A stretch of 64,000 bases of DNA from Micromonospora sp. WMMD1082 (GTDB lineage Bacteria; Actinomycetota; Actinomycetes; Mycobacteriales; Micromonosporaceae). The stretch spans positions 1,674,001 to 1,738,000 of the forward strand of contig NZ_JARUBM010000002.1 of the NCBI RefSeq assembly GCF_029626175.1, in the 5' to 3' direction. Below are positions 8,663 to 17,171 of the stretch, piece after piece. The notes below the pieces were generated by a model, which saw nothing but the letters and a program-made list of their open reading frames with translations, did no database searches and was not told the origin of the DNA. Position 1 is the first letter of the stretch, and each line of letters opens with the position of its first letter. A program made the translations under genes and the position numbers.

Positions 8663-9133
8663 ATGACGAACGCAGAACCCCGCACACCGCGTACGGTGGT
8701 GCCCATCGAACACGCCCTCCTGATCGCCGACGCCTTCGACCAGGCCAAGGTGACCGAGCTCCGACACTCGGTCGCCGACTGCGCACGCGCTGCCGGGCTG
8801 CGCGGCGAACGCCTGGACGACTTCGTGCTCGCCGTCAACGAGCTGATCACCAACGCGGTGCGGCACGGCGGAGGTCAGGGCTGGCTGCGGCTGTGGGGGG
8901 AGCCCGGGCTGGTGCTCTGCGAGGTCTCCGACCACGGCCGGGGCATCGACACCCGGCGCCTCGACAACCGCGACCGGCCCGCCCCCGAGACGGCCGGCGG
9001 CTGGGGCCTCTGGCTGGCCCGTGAGCTGACCGACGTGATGGAGGTCGAGACCGGGCCGGCCGGCACCACCGTCCGCATCACCACCGCGTCCGCCCCCACC
9101 GAGCAGCACACCGGCCGCCACCGCAGCGACTGA
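8663..9133 (+). CDS. ATP-binding protein, anti-sigma (RsbW/SpoIIAB-like) HATPase
   Basis: This 156-residue stand-alone HATPase_c_2 domain carries N-box VNELITNAVRHGG and G-box VSDHGRGID, followed by GGWGLWLARELTD. Such proteins usually phosphorylate or sequester anti-anti-sigma factors or sigma factors. No sigma factor or STAS partner lies nearby, so its partner is elsewhere. I prefer the ATG at 8663, which has GGACGGGG just upstream, over the in-frame GTG at 8639. It is divergent from the sensor kinase and shares a 113-bp control region with it, so both may respond to the same signal. Confidence 0.85.
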   Translation: MTNAEPRTPRTVVPIEHALLIADAFDQAKVTELRHSVADCARAAGLRGERLDDFVLAVNELITNAVRHGGGQGWLRLWGEPGLVLCEVSDHGRGIDTRRLDNRDRPAPETAGGWGLWLARELTDVMEVETGPAGTTVRITTASAPTEQHTGRHRSD

Positions 9134-9146
9134 ACGGCCGGGCCCG

Positions 9147-9986
9147 CTACCCCCAGCGGTCGCCGGTCAGCTTCTCGTAGACGTCGACGTACCGGGCCCG
9201 GGTCGCGTCGACCACCTCGGCGGGCACCTCGGGCGCCGGAGACCGCTTGTCCCAGCCGCTCTGCGCCGCCCAGTCCCGCACGTACTGCTTGTCGTAGGAG
9301 AACTGTGCGCGCCCCGGCTGGTAGGACTCCGCCGGCCAGAACCGGGACGAGTCGGGGGTGAGCAACTCGTCGGCCAGGACCAGCGTGCCGTCCGCCGCCC
9401 AGCCAAACTCGATCTTGGTGTCCGCGACCAGGATGCCCCGGTCGGCGGCCAGCTCGGCACCCCGGCAGTACACGTCGATGGTCAGCTGCCGCAGCCGCTC
9501 GGCGGTCTCCGCACCGACCTTGTCGACCACCTCGGCGAAGGTCATCGACTCGTCGTGCTCACCCATCGGCGCCTTGGTCGACGGGGTGAAGATCGGCTCG
9601 GGCAGGATGGACGCCTCGACCAGGCCGCGCGGCAGGTCGACGCCGGAGACCGCGCCGGTGCTGTCGTACTCCGTCAACCCGCCGCCGGTGAGGAAGCCAC
9701 GGGCGACGCACTCGATCGGGACCATCTCCAACCGGCGGCACCGGATCGCCCGGCCGGCGAACTCCGGCGGCACGTCGGTGGCCGAGATGACGTGGTGGGG
9801 CACCAGGTCGGAAAGCTGCTCGAACCACCACAGCGACAGCGCGGTGAGCAGCTTGCCCTTGTCCGGAATCGGGGTCGGCAGCACCACGTCGTAGACGGAG
9901 ATGCGATCCGAGGCGACCAGGATCAGGTCGTCGCCCTCGGCGTAGACGTCCCTCACCTTGCCGGAGTGCAGAAGTTCCACGCGCAC
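9147..9986 (-). CDS. purC: Phosphoribosylaminoimidazole-succinocarboxamide synthase (SAICAR synthetase)
   Basis: This enzyme of de novo purine synthesis ligates aspartate to CAIR using ATP. The 279 residues match the family length. The N terminus LLHSGKVRDVYAEGDDLILV is the family hallmark, and the segments FLTGGGLTEY, DTKIEFGW and DELLTPDSSRFW follow in the expected order. It converges on the anti-sigma gene with 13 bp between stops. The upstream 57 bp separate it from a small membrane-protein gene in the same direction. Regulation is not visible. Assignment is firm. Confidence 0.96.
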   Translation of the reverse strand: MRVELLHSGKVRDVYAEGDDLILVASDRISVYDVVLPTPIPDKGKLLTALSLWWFEQLSDLVPHHVISATDVPPEFAGRAIRCRRLEMVPIECVARGFLTGGGLTEYDSTGAVSGVDLPRGLVEASILPEPIFTPSTKAPMGEHDESMTFAEVVDKVGAETAERLRQLTIDVYCRGAELAADRGILVADTKIEFGWAADGTLVLADELLTPDSSRFWPAESYQPGRAQFSYDKQYVRDWAAQSGWDKRSPAPEVPAEVVDATRARYVDVYEKLTGDRWG

Positions 9987-10043
9987 AAGTAGACCACGCG
10001 ACGCGCGTACGGCCCGGGGCGGTCCGCGCGGGCGGACGGCCGG

Positions 10044-10295
10044 TCAGCGCGGTGGCCCACCACGGCGGCGGGTCAGCCGGACCACCAGCAGGACGATCAC
10101 GGCCACCACCGCCAGGCAGCAGAGCAGGCTCAGAAAGCCGAAGAACCCGAAGCCGCGGCCCCGCCGCCGGGCGGCCTCGACGACCAGCTCCCCGGTGCCG
10201 GTCGAGGCCCACGCGGCCACGGGAACGAACACCGTCAGCACGACCGTACCCAGGAGCGTGCCGAGCCGCCCCCACCACCTACCGAAGGAAGACAT
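10044..10295 (-). CDS. Small membrane protein, two membrane spans
   Basis: This 83-residue protein begins MSSFGRWWGRLGTLLGTVVL and has two hydrophobic segments, residues about 10-28 and 48-72. The second, FLSLLCCLAVVAVIVLLVV, is followed by an Arg-rich tail. The first may be an uncleaved or cleaved signal (VAAWAST). The ATG at 10295 is preceded by GAAGG. The frame is open upstream to 10367 but those residues come from the tRNA terminator region. I do not recognise a family. Its place just before purC suggests co-transcription, but no function is implied. Confidence 0.6.
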   Translation of the reverse strand: MSSFGRWWGRLGTLLGTVVLTVFVPVAAWASTGTGELVVEAARRRGRGFGFFGFLSLLCCLAVVAVIVLLVVRLTRRRGGPPR

Positions 10296-10346
10296 GGGAT
10301 CATCCTCGCCGAGACGCGCAACCCGTGGCCGCCGATCGGCTCGGAA

Positions 10347-10384
10347 ACGACAGAGGCCCCGGATCAATCCGGGGCCTCTGTCGT
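10347..10384 (-). terminator. Terminator after the downstream initiator tRNA
   Basis: A perfect 17-bp stem with loop TCAA lies 4 bp after the tRNA 3' end and is followed on the minus strand by a short T run (TTT). It differs from the copy at 10559-10596 by paired changes that keep the stem intact, which supports a real RNA hairpin. Confidence 0.85.
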
Positions 10385-10388
10385 GCAG

Positions 10389-10462
10389 TAGCGGGGACAG
10401 GATTTGAACCTGCGACCTCTGGGTTATGAGCCCAGCGAGCTACCGAGCTGCTCCACCCCGCG
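10389..10462 (-). tRNA. Initiator tRNA-fMet (CAU), copy 2
   Basis: Read on the minus strand the 74 nt fold into a standard cloverleaf with anticodon CAT. The first acceptor position is unpaired (C1 opposite U72), and the anticodon stem carries three consecutive G-C pairs next to the loop. Both are initiator-tRNA features, so this is fMet and not elongator Met. The 3' CCA is not encoded; CTG follows the discriminator A. It is identical in sequence to the copy at 10601-10674. Confidence 0.96.
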
Positions 10463-10558
10463 TCGGTAGATTCAGCCTACCCCATCCACGCCCGCCCCCG
10501 GTCACCCACCCCCGACCCCCGATCCGCCGGAGCGTGGCACGACGATCGGGGCCGCGGA

Positions 10559-10596
10559 ACGACAAAGGCCCCGGATCGATCCGGGGCCTTTGTCGT
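10559..10596 (-). terminator. Terminator after the upstream initiator tRNA
   Basis: A fully palindromic 38-bp sequence centred on GATC lies 4 bp past the 3' end of the upstream tRNA. Relative to the other copy a G-C pair is replaced by an A-T pair on both arms, a compensatory change. No T-rich tail of note. Confidence 0.8.
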
Positions 10597-10600
10597 GCAG

Positions 10601-10674
10601 TAGCGGGGACAGGATTTGAACCTGCGACCTCTGGGTTATGAGCCCAGCGAGCTACCGAGCTGCTCCACCCCGCG
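10601..10674 (-). tRNA. Initiator tRNA-fMet (CAU), copy 1
   Basis: This is a 74-nt cloverleaf with anticodon CAT, a C1/U72 mismatch and three G-C pairs in the anticodon stem, hence an initiator tRNA. CCA is not encoded. It lies 212 bp upstream of an identical copy, each copy with its own 3' hairpin, as expected from a tandem duplication. A promoter-like TTGCGG/TACGGT pair lies just upstream of this copy only. Confidence 0.96.
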
Positions 10675-10685
10675 TCGGTAGATCC

Positions 10686-10715
10686 ACCGTAGCGCACCAC
10701 CCCGGGCCGCCGCAA
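10686..10715 (-). promoter_or_regulatory. Probable promoter of the initiator tRNA pair
   Basis: On the minus strand TTGCGG (10710-10715), an 18-bp spacer and TACGGT (10686-10691) precede the first tRNA by 11 bp. The spacing fits a vegetative actinobacterial promoter. The second tRNA has a weaker TAGGCT element in its own leader. Confidence 0.55.
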
Positions 10716-10788
10716 AACGACCCACGGAACCACCCGCGCCAACGCCGCGCAGCCCGTGCCAAGCCCGCGCGGACCACGGCGGGTCCGC

Positions 10789-10856
10789 GCGACCGACCAG
10801 GGTCCGCGGCCAGGCGATCCTCCGACCGATCGCCGTCGCGGACCCTGGTCGGTCGC
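10789..10856 (-). terminator. Long hairpin after the UPF0182 gene
   Basis: Two perfect 20-bp arms (10789-10808 and 10837-10856) enclose a 28-nt loop that itself contains a 7-bp stem (GGCGATC/GATCGCC). It begins 2 bp after the UPF0182 stop, so it probably ends that transcript. A second hairpin sharing the words GGTCCGCG and CGCGGACC sits next to it at 10767-10790. No T tract follows. Confidence 0.7.
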
Positions 10857-10858
10857 CG

Positions 10859-13800
10859 TCAGCCGGTGGGTGACGGGCTGGCCGGCGCGCCGTTTCCGCC
10901 GCCGGCGTCAGCTCCCTGCGCCTGCTGGAAGGCGGTCAGCGCGTCGTCCAACGCCTTCAGCGCACGGCCGTACCGCTCGAAGTCGCCGGACGCCTGCGCG
11001 GCCCGTACCTCCGTGATCGCGGCCCGCACCTGGTCGGCGGCGGCCGACAGCTCGACGGGAGCCAGCGGCGCCGGTGGGGTCGGCGACGGCGTGGTCGGCG
11101 GCTCCTCGCCCTCGACCGGGGGTTCCTCGCCCTCGACCGGTGGCGGCGGGGGCGGGTTGCCGGCGGCGGCCTGCTTACCCTGCTCGACGAGTTGCTTGAT
11201 GCCGTCGGCCACGTTGTCGGCGAGTACGACGTAGGAACCCCCGTCGCCGTACGACATCAGCACCTTCTGCAGCAGCGGGAACGCGTCCTGCTGGTTGCTC
11301 TTCACGTAGACCGGCTCGACGTAGAGCATCCCGTCGCCGACGGGCAGCGAGAGCAGGTTGCCGTACTGCACCTGCGCCTGGTTCGAGGAGAGCAGGTTCA
11401 GCTGCTGTCGGATGGTCGCGTTGGTGTTGGTCATCCGCTGGTGCACCTGCACCGGCCCGGAGATCGCGGTCTGGTCCGGCAGCTCCAGCACCTGCAACGT
11501 CGGCTTGCCATCCTCGTACGACCCGGAGATCAGCGCGGCCAGGTTCTGCCGGCCGTTCGGGGTGACCGCACTGGTCAACTGGAAGCGCGGCCCCTCCTGA
11601 CCGGGGAACTGCGTGTAGAGGTAGTACGGCGGCTGCTTCACCCCGCTGTCCGGCGCGTCCGGCACGTTCGGCACCTGCCAGAAGTCCTGGCCGGAGTAGA
11701 AGTCGCCGGGTGCGGTGACGTGGAACCTGGTCAGCAGGTTGCGCTGCACCTTGAACAGGTCGGCCGGGTAGCGGAAGTGCTCGACCAGCGCCGGCGGGAT
11801 CTCCGCGCGCGGCTTGATCAGGTCACCGCCGAACGCCTTGTTCCACGCCTTGAGCACCGGGTCGTTCTCGTCGAACTCGTAGAGGGTGACCGTGCCGTCG
11901 TACGCGTCGACGGTCGCCTTGACCGAGTTGCGGATGTAGTTGACGTTCTCCCGGGCCAGCTGGATGGTGCCCCGGCCGGTCAGCTCGTCGGTGGTCTCCT
12001 GCTGGAGGTTGACCCGCTCGGCGTAGGGGTAGGTGGCCGAGGTGGTGTAGCCGTCGACGATCCACTGCACCCGGCCGTCCACCACCGCCGGGTACGGGTC
12101 GCCGTCGAGCGTGAGGAACGGCGCGACCTTCTCCACCCGGTCCCGGGGGTTACGCACGTAGAGCAGCTTGGAGTTCTCGTTGACCGCCTCGGAGAGCAGG
12201 AAGTTCGCCTCCTGCTCCTTGATCGCGTAGAGCAGCCGCCGGGAGAACGACCCGACGTCCACGCCACCGGAGCCGGTGTAGGTGTAGTACGACTCGCGCC
12301 CCTCGCCGCTCTCACCGGCCGGCCGGTCGAACTCCGCGGGGTTGGCGTCCGGGTTGGGCTTGCCGACGATGGCGTAGTCGCCATCGTCCATCCGCTCGCC
12401 GTAGTAGATCCGGGGCTGGCTCGCCGGGATCTGGTCGGCGGGCGAGGCGCAGGACTGCGACCGCTCGCCGAGGAAGCCGGAGATGAAGAACGGCTGACCA
12501 CCGCAGACCACCCGGTTCGCGGGGGCGGCCACCAACCCGTACCCGTGGGTGTAGACGGTGTGCCGGTTGATCCAGTTGCTCTGTTGGGCGGTCAGCTCGC
12601 CATAGTTGATCTCACGTACGCCGACCACGTAGTCCTGGGTCTCGCCGTCGACCGTGTACCGGTCGATGTCGAGCTTCGGACCGAAGTCGTAGAAGCCACG
12701 CACCTGCTGGAGCTGGGTGTACGTCTCGCTGACCAGCTGCGGGTCGAGCAGCCGGACGTTCGAGATCACCGAGGTGTCGGTGGCCAGGCTCTCCGGTGGG
12801 TTCAGGTTGCTGGCCGCGTACGCCGAGGTCTCGGCGTTCTCCAGGCCGAACGACGCGCGGGTGGCCTGGATGCTGCGCTCGATGTACGGCGCCTCCTTGT
12901 CCCGGGCGCTGGGCTTGACCTCGAAGGTCTGCACCGCCCAGGGGTAGATGCCGCCGATCGCCACCGCGGAGACACCGAGCAGCGCCAGCGAGATGCCCGG
13001 CCAGACCAGGTTCCGCATCCAGGCGTTGGAGAAGATGATGATCGCGATCGCCACCACCACGGAGATGTAGGCGAGGATCTCCTTGGCCGGCAGCAGCGCG
13101 TTGATGTCGGCGTAACCGGCGCCGTAGACGCCCACGCCGTCGTTGTACTCCAGCAGCATTGCCCGCCGGTCCAGCACGTACGCGACGGCCTTGAGCAGGA
13201 CGAAGACCGCCACCAGCGTGCTCAGGTGGGCGCGCGCGGCGTTGCTCATCCGGTCGCCGACGCCCTGTAGGCGCACGCCGCCGAAGAGGTAGTGCACGGC
13301 CAGCGCACCGATCAGCGCCAGCACCACCGCGGTGAAGCCGAGCCCCAGCAGGAAGCGCCAGAAGGGCAACTGGAAGACGTAGAAGCCGACGTCGACGCCG
13401 AACTCCGGATCCTGGACGCCGAAGTTGCCGCCGTGCAGGAAGAGCAGCCACTGGTTCCAGCGGCTCTGTGCCGACAACCCGGCGAAGAGGCCGACGATCG
13501 CGGCGGCCGCCGCGATCCACAGCCCGAGCCGGGGGCCGAGCAGCATCCGGTAGCGCTCCAGAGTGGCCTGCTCCGGCGAGTGCGGCCGGATCCGGGGCCG
13601 CAGCCGTTGCGCGAGCCAGAGGTTGCCGCCGACGATCGCCGCCATCGCCAGGGCGGCGGCCAGGAAGAGCAGCAGCCGGGTGACCAGCACCCCCCGGAAG
13701 ACCGCGGTGTAGTCGACCTCGGAGAACCAGAGCCAGTCGGTCCAGGCTTGCACCCCCCAGCCGAGCAGGGTGAACAGAACGAACACCCCGACCAGGACCC

Positions 13801-13861
13801 CGATCGTGACGCGTCCGCGTCGGCTCATCCTCGGCAGGGGGCTGCTGCTACGCATGACCAC
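10859..13861 (-). CDS. UPF0182 family large membrane protein
   Basis: This 1000-residue protein has about seven membrane spans in its first 320 residues, including VTIGVLVGVFVLFTLLGWGV near the start. A long extracytoplasmic region with the family segments INYGELTAQQSNWINRH and PYAERVNLQQETTDELTGRG follows. The C terminus carries a Pro/Glu-rich linker (PPVEGEEPPVEGEEPP) and a short helical tail. The GTG at 13861 has GGAG 6 bp upstream; the ATG two codons later is possible. It matches the mycobacterial Rv3193c family, whose function is unknown. It sits next to the YlbL-like protease gene, as in mycobacteria. Confidence 0.92.
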   Translation of the reverse strand: MVMRSSSPLPRMSRRGRVTIGVLVGVFVLFTLLGWGVQAWTDWLWFSEVDYTAVFRGVLVTRLLLFLAAALAMAAIVGGNLWLAQRLRPRIRPHSPEQATLERYRMLLGPRLGLWIAAAAAIVGLFAGLSAQSRWNQWLLFLHGGNFGVQDPEFGVDVGFYVFQLPFWRFLLGLGFTAVVLALIGALAVHYLFGGVRLQGVGDRMSNAARAHLSTLVAVFVLLKAVAYVLDRRAMLLEYNDGVGVYGAGYADINALLPAKEILAYISVVVAIAIIIFSNAWMRNLVWPGISLALLGVSAVAIGGIYPWAVQTFEVKPSARDKEAPYIERSIQATRASFGLENAETSAYAASNLNPPESLATDTSVISNVRLLDPQLVSETYTQLQQVRGFYDFGPKLDIDRYTVDGETQDYVVGVREINYGELTAQQSNWINRHTVYTHGYGLVAAPANRVVCGGQPFFISGFLGERSQSCASPADQIPASQPRIYYGERMDDGDYAIVGKPNPDANPAEFDRPAGESGEGRESYYTYTGSGGVDVGSFSRRLLYAIKEQEANFLLSEAVNENSKLLYVRNPRDRVEKVAPFLTLDGDPYPAVVDGRVQWIVDGYTTSATYPYAERVNLQQETTDELTGRGTIQLARENVNYIRNSVKATVDAYDGTVTLYEFDENDPVLKAWNKAFGGDLIKPRAEIPPALVEHFRYPADLFKVQRNLLTRFHVTAPGDFYSGQDFWQVPNVPDAPDSGVKQPPYYLYTQFPGQEGPRFQLTSAVTPNGRQNLAALISGSYEDGKPTLQVLELPDQTAISGPVQVHQRMTNTNATIRQQLNLLSSNQAQVQYGNLLSLPVGDGMLYVEPVYVKSNQQDAFPLLQKVLMSYGDGGSYVVLADNVADGIKQLVEQGKQAAAGNPPPPPPVEGEEPPVEGEEPPTTPSPTPPAPLAPVELSAAADQVRAAITEVRAAQASGDFERYGRALKALDDALTAFQQAQGADAGGGNGAPASPSPTG

Positions 13862-13978
13862 TGTTGGCTCCGCACGCTCGTTATGATCGGCTCCGACCAG
13901 GCACCCAGAGTACGGGGTGTTCCTGAAAGCGTGGGCACAAGGTCGCGCCGTGCTGGCGGCGCACGGTCGAGGCGAGGG

Positions 13979-14992
13979 TCAGCAGTGCGTCGGCTCGCCC
14001 CCGGAACGCAGCGTCTCCAGCGCGTCGAGCGCCTCGTCGAGCGAGCCCACCCTGACCAACGGCAGGTCCGGCTGCCGGTTACGCACCGCCTCGGCGCAGT
14101 TGGCCGCCGGCACCAGAAACGCGGTCGCGCCGGCCCGCTTCGCGCCGACCAGTTTCTGCGGGATGCCGCCGATCGGGCCGACCTGCCCGGAGTCGTCGAT
14201 GGTGCCGGTGCCCGCGATGATCCGACCGCCGGTCAGGTCCTCCGGGGTCAGCTTGTCGATGATGCCCAGGGCGAACATCAGGCCCGCGCTGGGGCCACCG
14301 ATGTCCTTCAGGTCGAAGGAGAGGGTGAACGGGTGCGGCTGCTGCTGCTCGATCTCGATTCCGATCCGGGGCCGGCCGTCCTGCTCGCGGCTGGTGATCG
14401 TGTCGGTGCGGGCGGCGCCGTCGCGGGTGTATCCGATGCGCAGCGCCGTACCCGCTGGCTTCGCCCTGATCAGTTCGGTCAGCCGGGAGGCCAGCGGCAC
14501 CGGCTCCCCGTCGACCGAGGTCACCACGTCGCCCGGGCGGAGCACCCCGGCCGCCGGCCCGTCGGCCGCGACGGTCTTGACCACCACCTGCACCTCGTAC
14601 CCGAGTTCCCGCAGTGCGACGGTCTCGGCGCTGGTCTGCGAGACCTGGAAGTCCTCGGCGTTGCGCTGTTCGACCTCCTCCTGGCTCTCCCCCGGCGGGT
14701 AGACCAGTTCGCGCGGCACCACCGCCTGCTCGTCGGAGAGCCAGCCCTGGATGGCCGAACGCAGCTTGACGCTGGGGTGCACACCCACCGTGGTCAGCCG
14801 CAGCTGGCCCGCCGAGGTGGAGGTCTCCCGGCCGGTGACCTGGATGACCTCCTTGCCGTCCTCCTGCCCCACGGTGTCGACGGTCGGCCCGGGACCGAGC
14901 ACCACGTACGGGACCGGCGCGCCGAGCACGCCGATGCTGAGCAGAGCGGTGAGCAGAGCACCGAGCAGGACGGTCACGCCGCGACGTCTCAT
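13979..14992 (-). CDS. YlbL-like PDZ and Lon-type (S16) membrane protease
   Basis: This 337-residue protein has an N-terminal membrane anchor (GVTVLLGALLTALLSIGVLG), then a PDZ domain around GVLRPGDVVTSVDGEPV. A C-terminal Lon-type peptidase domain carries the catalytic Ser in GGPSAGLMFALG and the catalytic Lys in the QKLVGAKRAGATAFLVP region. It most likely cleaves membrane or cell-wall associated substrates from outside the membrane. It is co-directional with the UPF0182 gene, with 117 bp between, and divergent from the DUF2342 gene. Its mycobacterial equivalent is Rv3194c. Substrates are unknown. Confidence 0.93.
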   Translation of the reverse strand: MRRRGVTVLLGALLTALLSIGVLGAPVPYVVLGPGPTVDTVGQEDGKEVIQVTGRETSTSAGQLRLTTVGVHPSVKLRSAIQGWLSDEQAVVPRELVYPPGESQEEVEQRNAEDFQVSQTSAETVALRELGYEVQVVVKTVAADGPAAGVLRPGDVVTSVDGEPVPLASRLTELIRAKPAGTALRIGYTRDGAARTDTITSREQDGRPRIGIEIEQQQPHPFTLSFDLKDIGGPSAGLMFALGIIDKLTPEDLTGGRIIAGTGTIDDSGQVGPIGGIPQKLVGAKRAGATAFLVPAANCAEAVRNRQPDLPLVRVGSLDEALDALETLRSGGEPTHC

Positions 14993-15105
14993 GCGGCAGA
15001 GCGTACCGAGCGGGGTGACGGCTCCCGTCCGGCGCGACGATGACTTCGCCCTCAGCGCAACCGCACCAGCGGCCGAGTTATGGCCGTCGGCGTACCGTAG
15101 ACGTC

Positions 15106-16404
15106 GTGCCTGATATTCCGTTCGGTTTCGCGCTACCGGGTGGGCAGCCGCCCGACCCCAACGACCCCGCGCAGATGCAGCAGTTCATGTCGCAGTTGCA
15201 GCACCTGCTCTCCGCGCCGGGCAGCGGGCCGGTCAACTGGGACCTGGCCCGCCAGGTGGCCGCCAGCCAGCTCGCCTCGGCGGGCGACCCGGCGGTCTCG
15301 CCGTACGAGCGCCACGCGGTGGAGGAGGCGCTGCGCATCGCCGACCTCTGGCTGGAGCCCGCCTCCGCGCTGCCCTCGGGCATCCGCAGCGCGGTGGCCT
15401 GGAACCGCAACGAGTGGATCTTCAAGACGCTCGACGTCTGGCGGAAACTCTGCGACCCGGTCGCCAGCCGGATGGTCGGCGCGATGGGCGATCTGGTGCC
15501 GCCGGAGGCCCGGGCACAGCTCGGCCCGATGCAGTCGATGGTGGCCACCCTCGGCGGCGCGCTCTTCGGTGGTCAGCTCGGCCAGGCACTCGGGTCGCTC
15601 GCCGCGGAGGTGCTCTCCGCCGGAGACATCGGCCTGCCGCTCGGACCGGCCGGCACGGCCGCGTTGATCCCGGCCAACATCAAGGCGTACGGCGAGGGCC
15701 TGGAACTGCCCGAGGACGAGGTACGCCTCTACGTGGCCCTGCGCGAGGCGGCGCACCAGCGGCTCTTCGAACACGTGCCGTGGCTGCGCGGGCACGTGCT
15801 CAACGCCGTGGAGACGTACGCCGCCGGCATCCGGGTGAACCGGGAGGCGATCGAGGAGGCGATGGGTCGGGTCGATCCGACCGACCCGGAGTCGATGCAG
15901 GCGATCGCCCTGGAGGGGATCTTCACGCCGGAGGACAGCCCGGCGCAGAAGGCGTCGCTGGCCCGGTTGGAGACCGCCCTCGCCCTGGTGGAGGGCTGGG
16001 TCTGCCACGTGGTGGACGGCGCGGCGGCCGCCCGGTTGCCGAACGTGGTGGCGTTGGGCGAGGCGTTCCGCCGGCGCCGGGCGGCCGGTGGACCGGCCGA
16101 GCAGACCTTCGCCGCCCTGGTCGGGCTGGAGCTGCGACCCCGCCGGCTGCGCGAGGCCGCCGCGCTCTGGGCGGCGCTCACCGAGCACCGGGGCATCTCC
16201 GGCCGGGACGCGCTGTGGGGGCACCCCGACCTGCTCCCCTCCGACGACGACTTCGCCGATCCGGTGGCCTTCGCCATGGCCGACGTGGACCTGATGACCG
16301 AGTTGGAGAACTTCGACTTCACCGCCCCGGGCGGGCCGGAGGAGAAGGCACCCGGCGAGACGGAGCGCCGCGACGACACCGAGGGCGACGAGAACCGCCC
16401 CTGA
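15106..16404 (+). CDS. DUF2342 / TIGR03624 protein (annotated as zinc-dependent metalloprotease)
   Basis: This 432-residue protein matches the actinobacterial TIGR03624/DUF2342 family. It begins with IPFGFALPGGQPPDPNDPAQ and has the segments QLGQALGSLAAEVLSAGDIG and LFGGQLG. An HExxH zinc motif is not visible; the nearest is the LVEGWVCHVVDGA region, so peptidase activity is unproven here. The start is a GTG at 15106, 7 bp after a TACCGT hexamer and without a Shine-Dalgarno sequence, so probably leaderless. The C terminus is acidic and likely disordered. It equals Rv3195 in the conserved gene order. Confidence 0.85.
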   Translation: MPDIPFGFALPGGQPPDPNDPAQMQQFMSQLQHLLSAPGSGPVNWDLARQVAASQLASAGDPAVSPYERHAVEEALRIADLWLEPASALPSGIRSAVAWNRNEWIFKTLDVWRKLCDPVASRMVGAMGDLVPPEARAQLGPMQSMVATLGGALFGGQLGQALGSLAAEVLSAGDIGLPLGPAGTAALIPANIKAYGEGLELPEDEVRLYVALREAAHQRLFEHVPWLRGHVLNAVETYAAGIRVNREAIEEAMGRVDPTDPESMQAIALEGIFTPEDSPAQKASLARLETALALVEGWVCHVVDGAAAARLPNVVALGEAFRRRRAAGGPAEQTFAALVGLELRPRRLREAAALWAALTEHRGISGRDALWGHPDLLPSDDDFADPVAFAMADVDLMTELENFDFTAPGGPEEKAPGETERRDDTEGDENRP

Positions 16405-16472
16405 CCGCCCGCGCCCGCTGCCGTCGGCTCGGCTGGGTTCAGCCGGCGGCCGGGCGGGCGCGTTGGCGGCCG

Positions 16473-17105
16473 TCAGCCGCGCCGGCCGGCACCGGAGAGC
16501 AGGGCGCGGGTGTTCTCCCAGCCGTCCAGTGCCGGGTCGAGCCGGGCGAGGTCCGCCGGCCCGCGCAGCCGGTGCCAGGCGGGCGTCACCGCCAGGTCGC
16601 CCGGGCGGGGCGCCGCCGCGCGTACGGCCGCGGGCACCGTGGCGTCGATGTCCAGCGGCGGCAGCCACGACGGTACGGGCAGCCGGGCGGCCACACCCAG
16701 CAGGCCGGGAAGGGCACCCTCGGCCGGCGCGACCGCGACCGGTCGGGTGGTCAGTGGGCGCAGCAACTTGCCGACGGTGAGTCCGGGCAGGTCAGGGGCG
16801 TCTCCGACGACCACCGCGGCCTGCTCGTAGCCACCGTCCGGCCCGTGCGGGGCCGCACCCAGCGCGGCGAACACCGCGTTCGGCGTCGGTTCGGGCACCT
16901 CGTACACGGTCGTGCCGGGCCAGATCACCGCATCGGCCAGCCAGCGGTCCGCTCGGGTGACCGCCACGGCGGTCTCCACCTCGTTGAGCATCGCGAGCAG
17001 GTCCACCACGTCCTCGGCGAGCGCCGTGCGCCAGCCCACCGGGTCGACACCGGGCGGTGCCCAGGCGACCGGCGCGAGCAGCGCCACCACCACACGTCGG
17101 GCCAT
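16473..17105 (-). CDS. Nucleotidyltransferase-like protein (DUF2064/CofC-like)
   Basis: This 210-residue cytoplasmic protein starts with the strand ARRVVVALLAPVAW. Its middle segments AVVVGDAPDLPGLTVGKLL and ALPGLLGVAARLPV resemble DUF2064 (rSAM-associated glycosyltransferase-like) and CofC nucleotidyltransferases, where GDxPDLP is part of the active site. The substrate is unknown. It converges with the DUF2342 gene and lies 66 bp after the metallopeptidase gene in the same direction, so those two may be one transcript. The alternative is an uncharacterised family with only the fold in common. Confidence 0.65.
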   Translation of the reverse strand: MARRVVVALLAPVAWAPPGVDPVGWRTALAEDVVDLLAMLNEVETAVAVTRADRWLADAVIWPGTTVYEVPEPTPNAVFAALGAAPHGPDGGYEQAAVVVGDAPDLPGLTVGKLLRPLTTRPVAVAPAEGALPGLLGVAARLPVPSWLPPLDIDATVPAAVRAAAPRPGDLAVTPAWHRLRGPADLARLDPALDGWENTRALLSGAGRRG

Positions 17106-17171
17106 CCACCGACCCTACCGCCGAGCGCGCCGAGCGTGCGGGGCGTGCCGGGCGTGCGGGGCGTGCCGGGC

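Noticed and set aside
11192-13270. A 692-codon open frame on the plus strand opposite the UPF0182 gene
   Set aside because: It is a GC-rich antisense shadow. The opposite strand has a full-length family match with membrane spans, and the plus-strand product is rich in His, Arg, Gly and Val with no motif.
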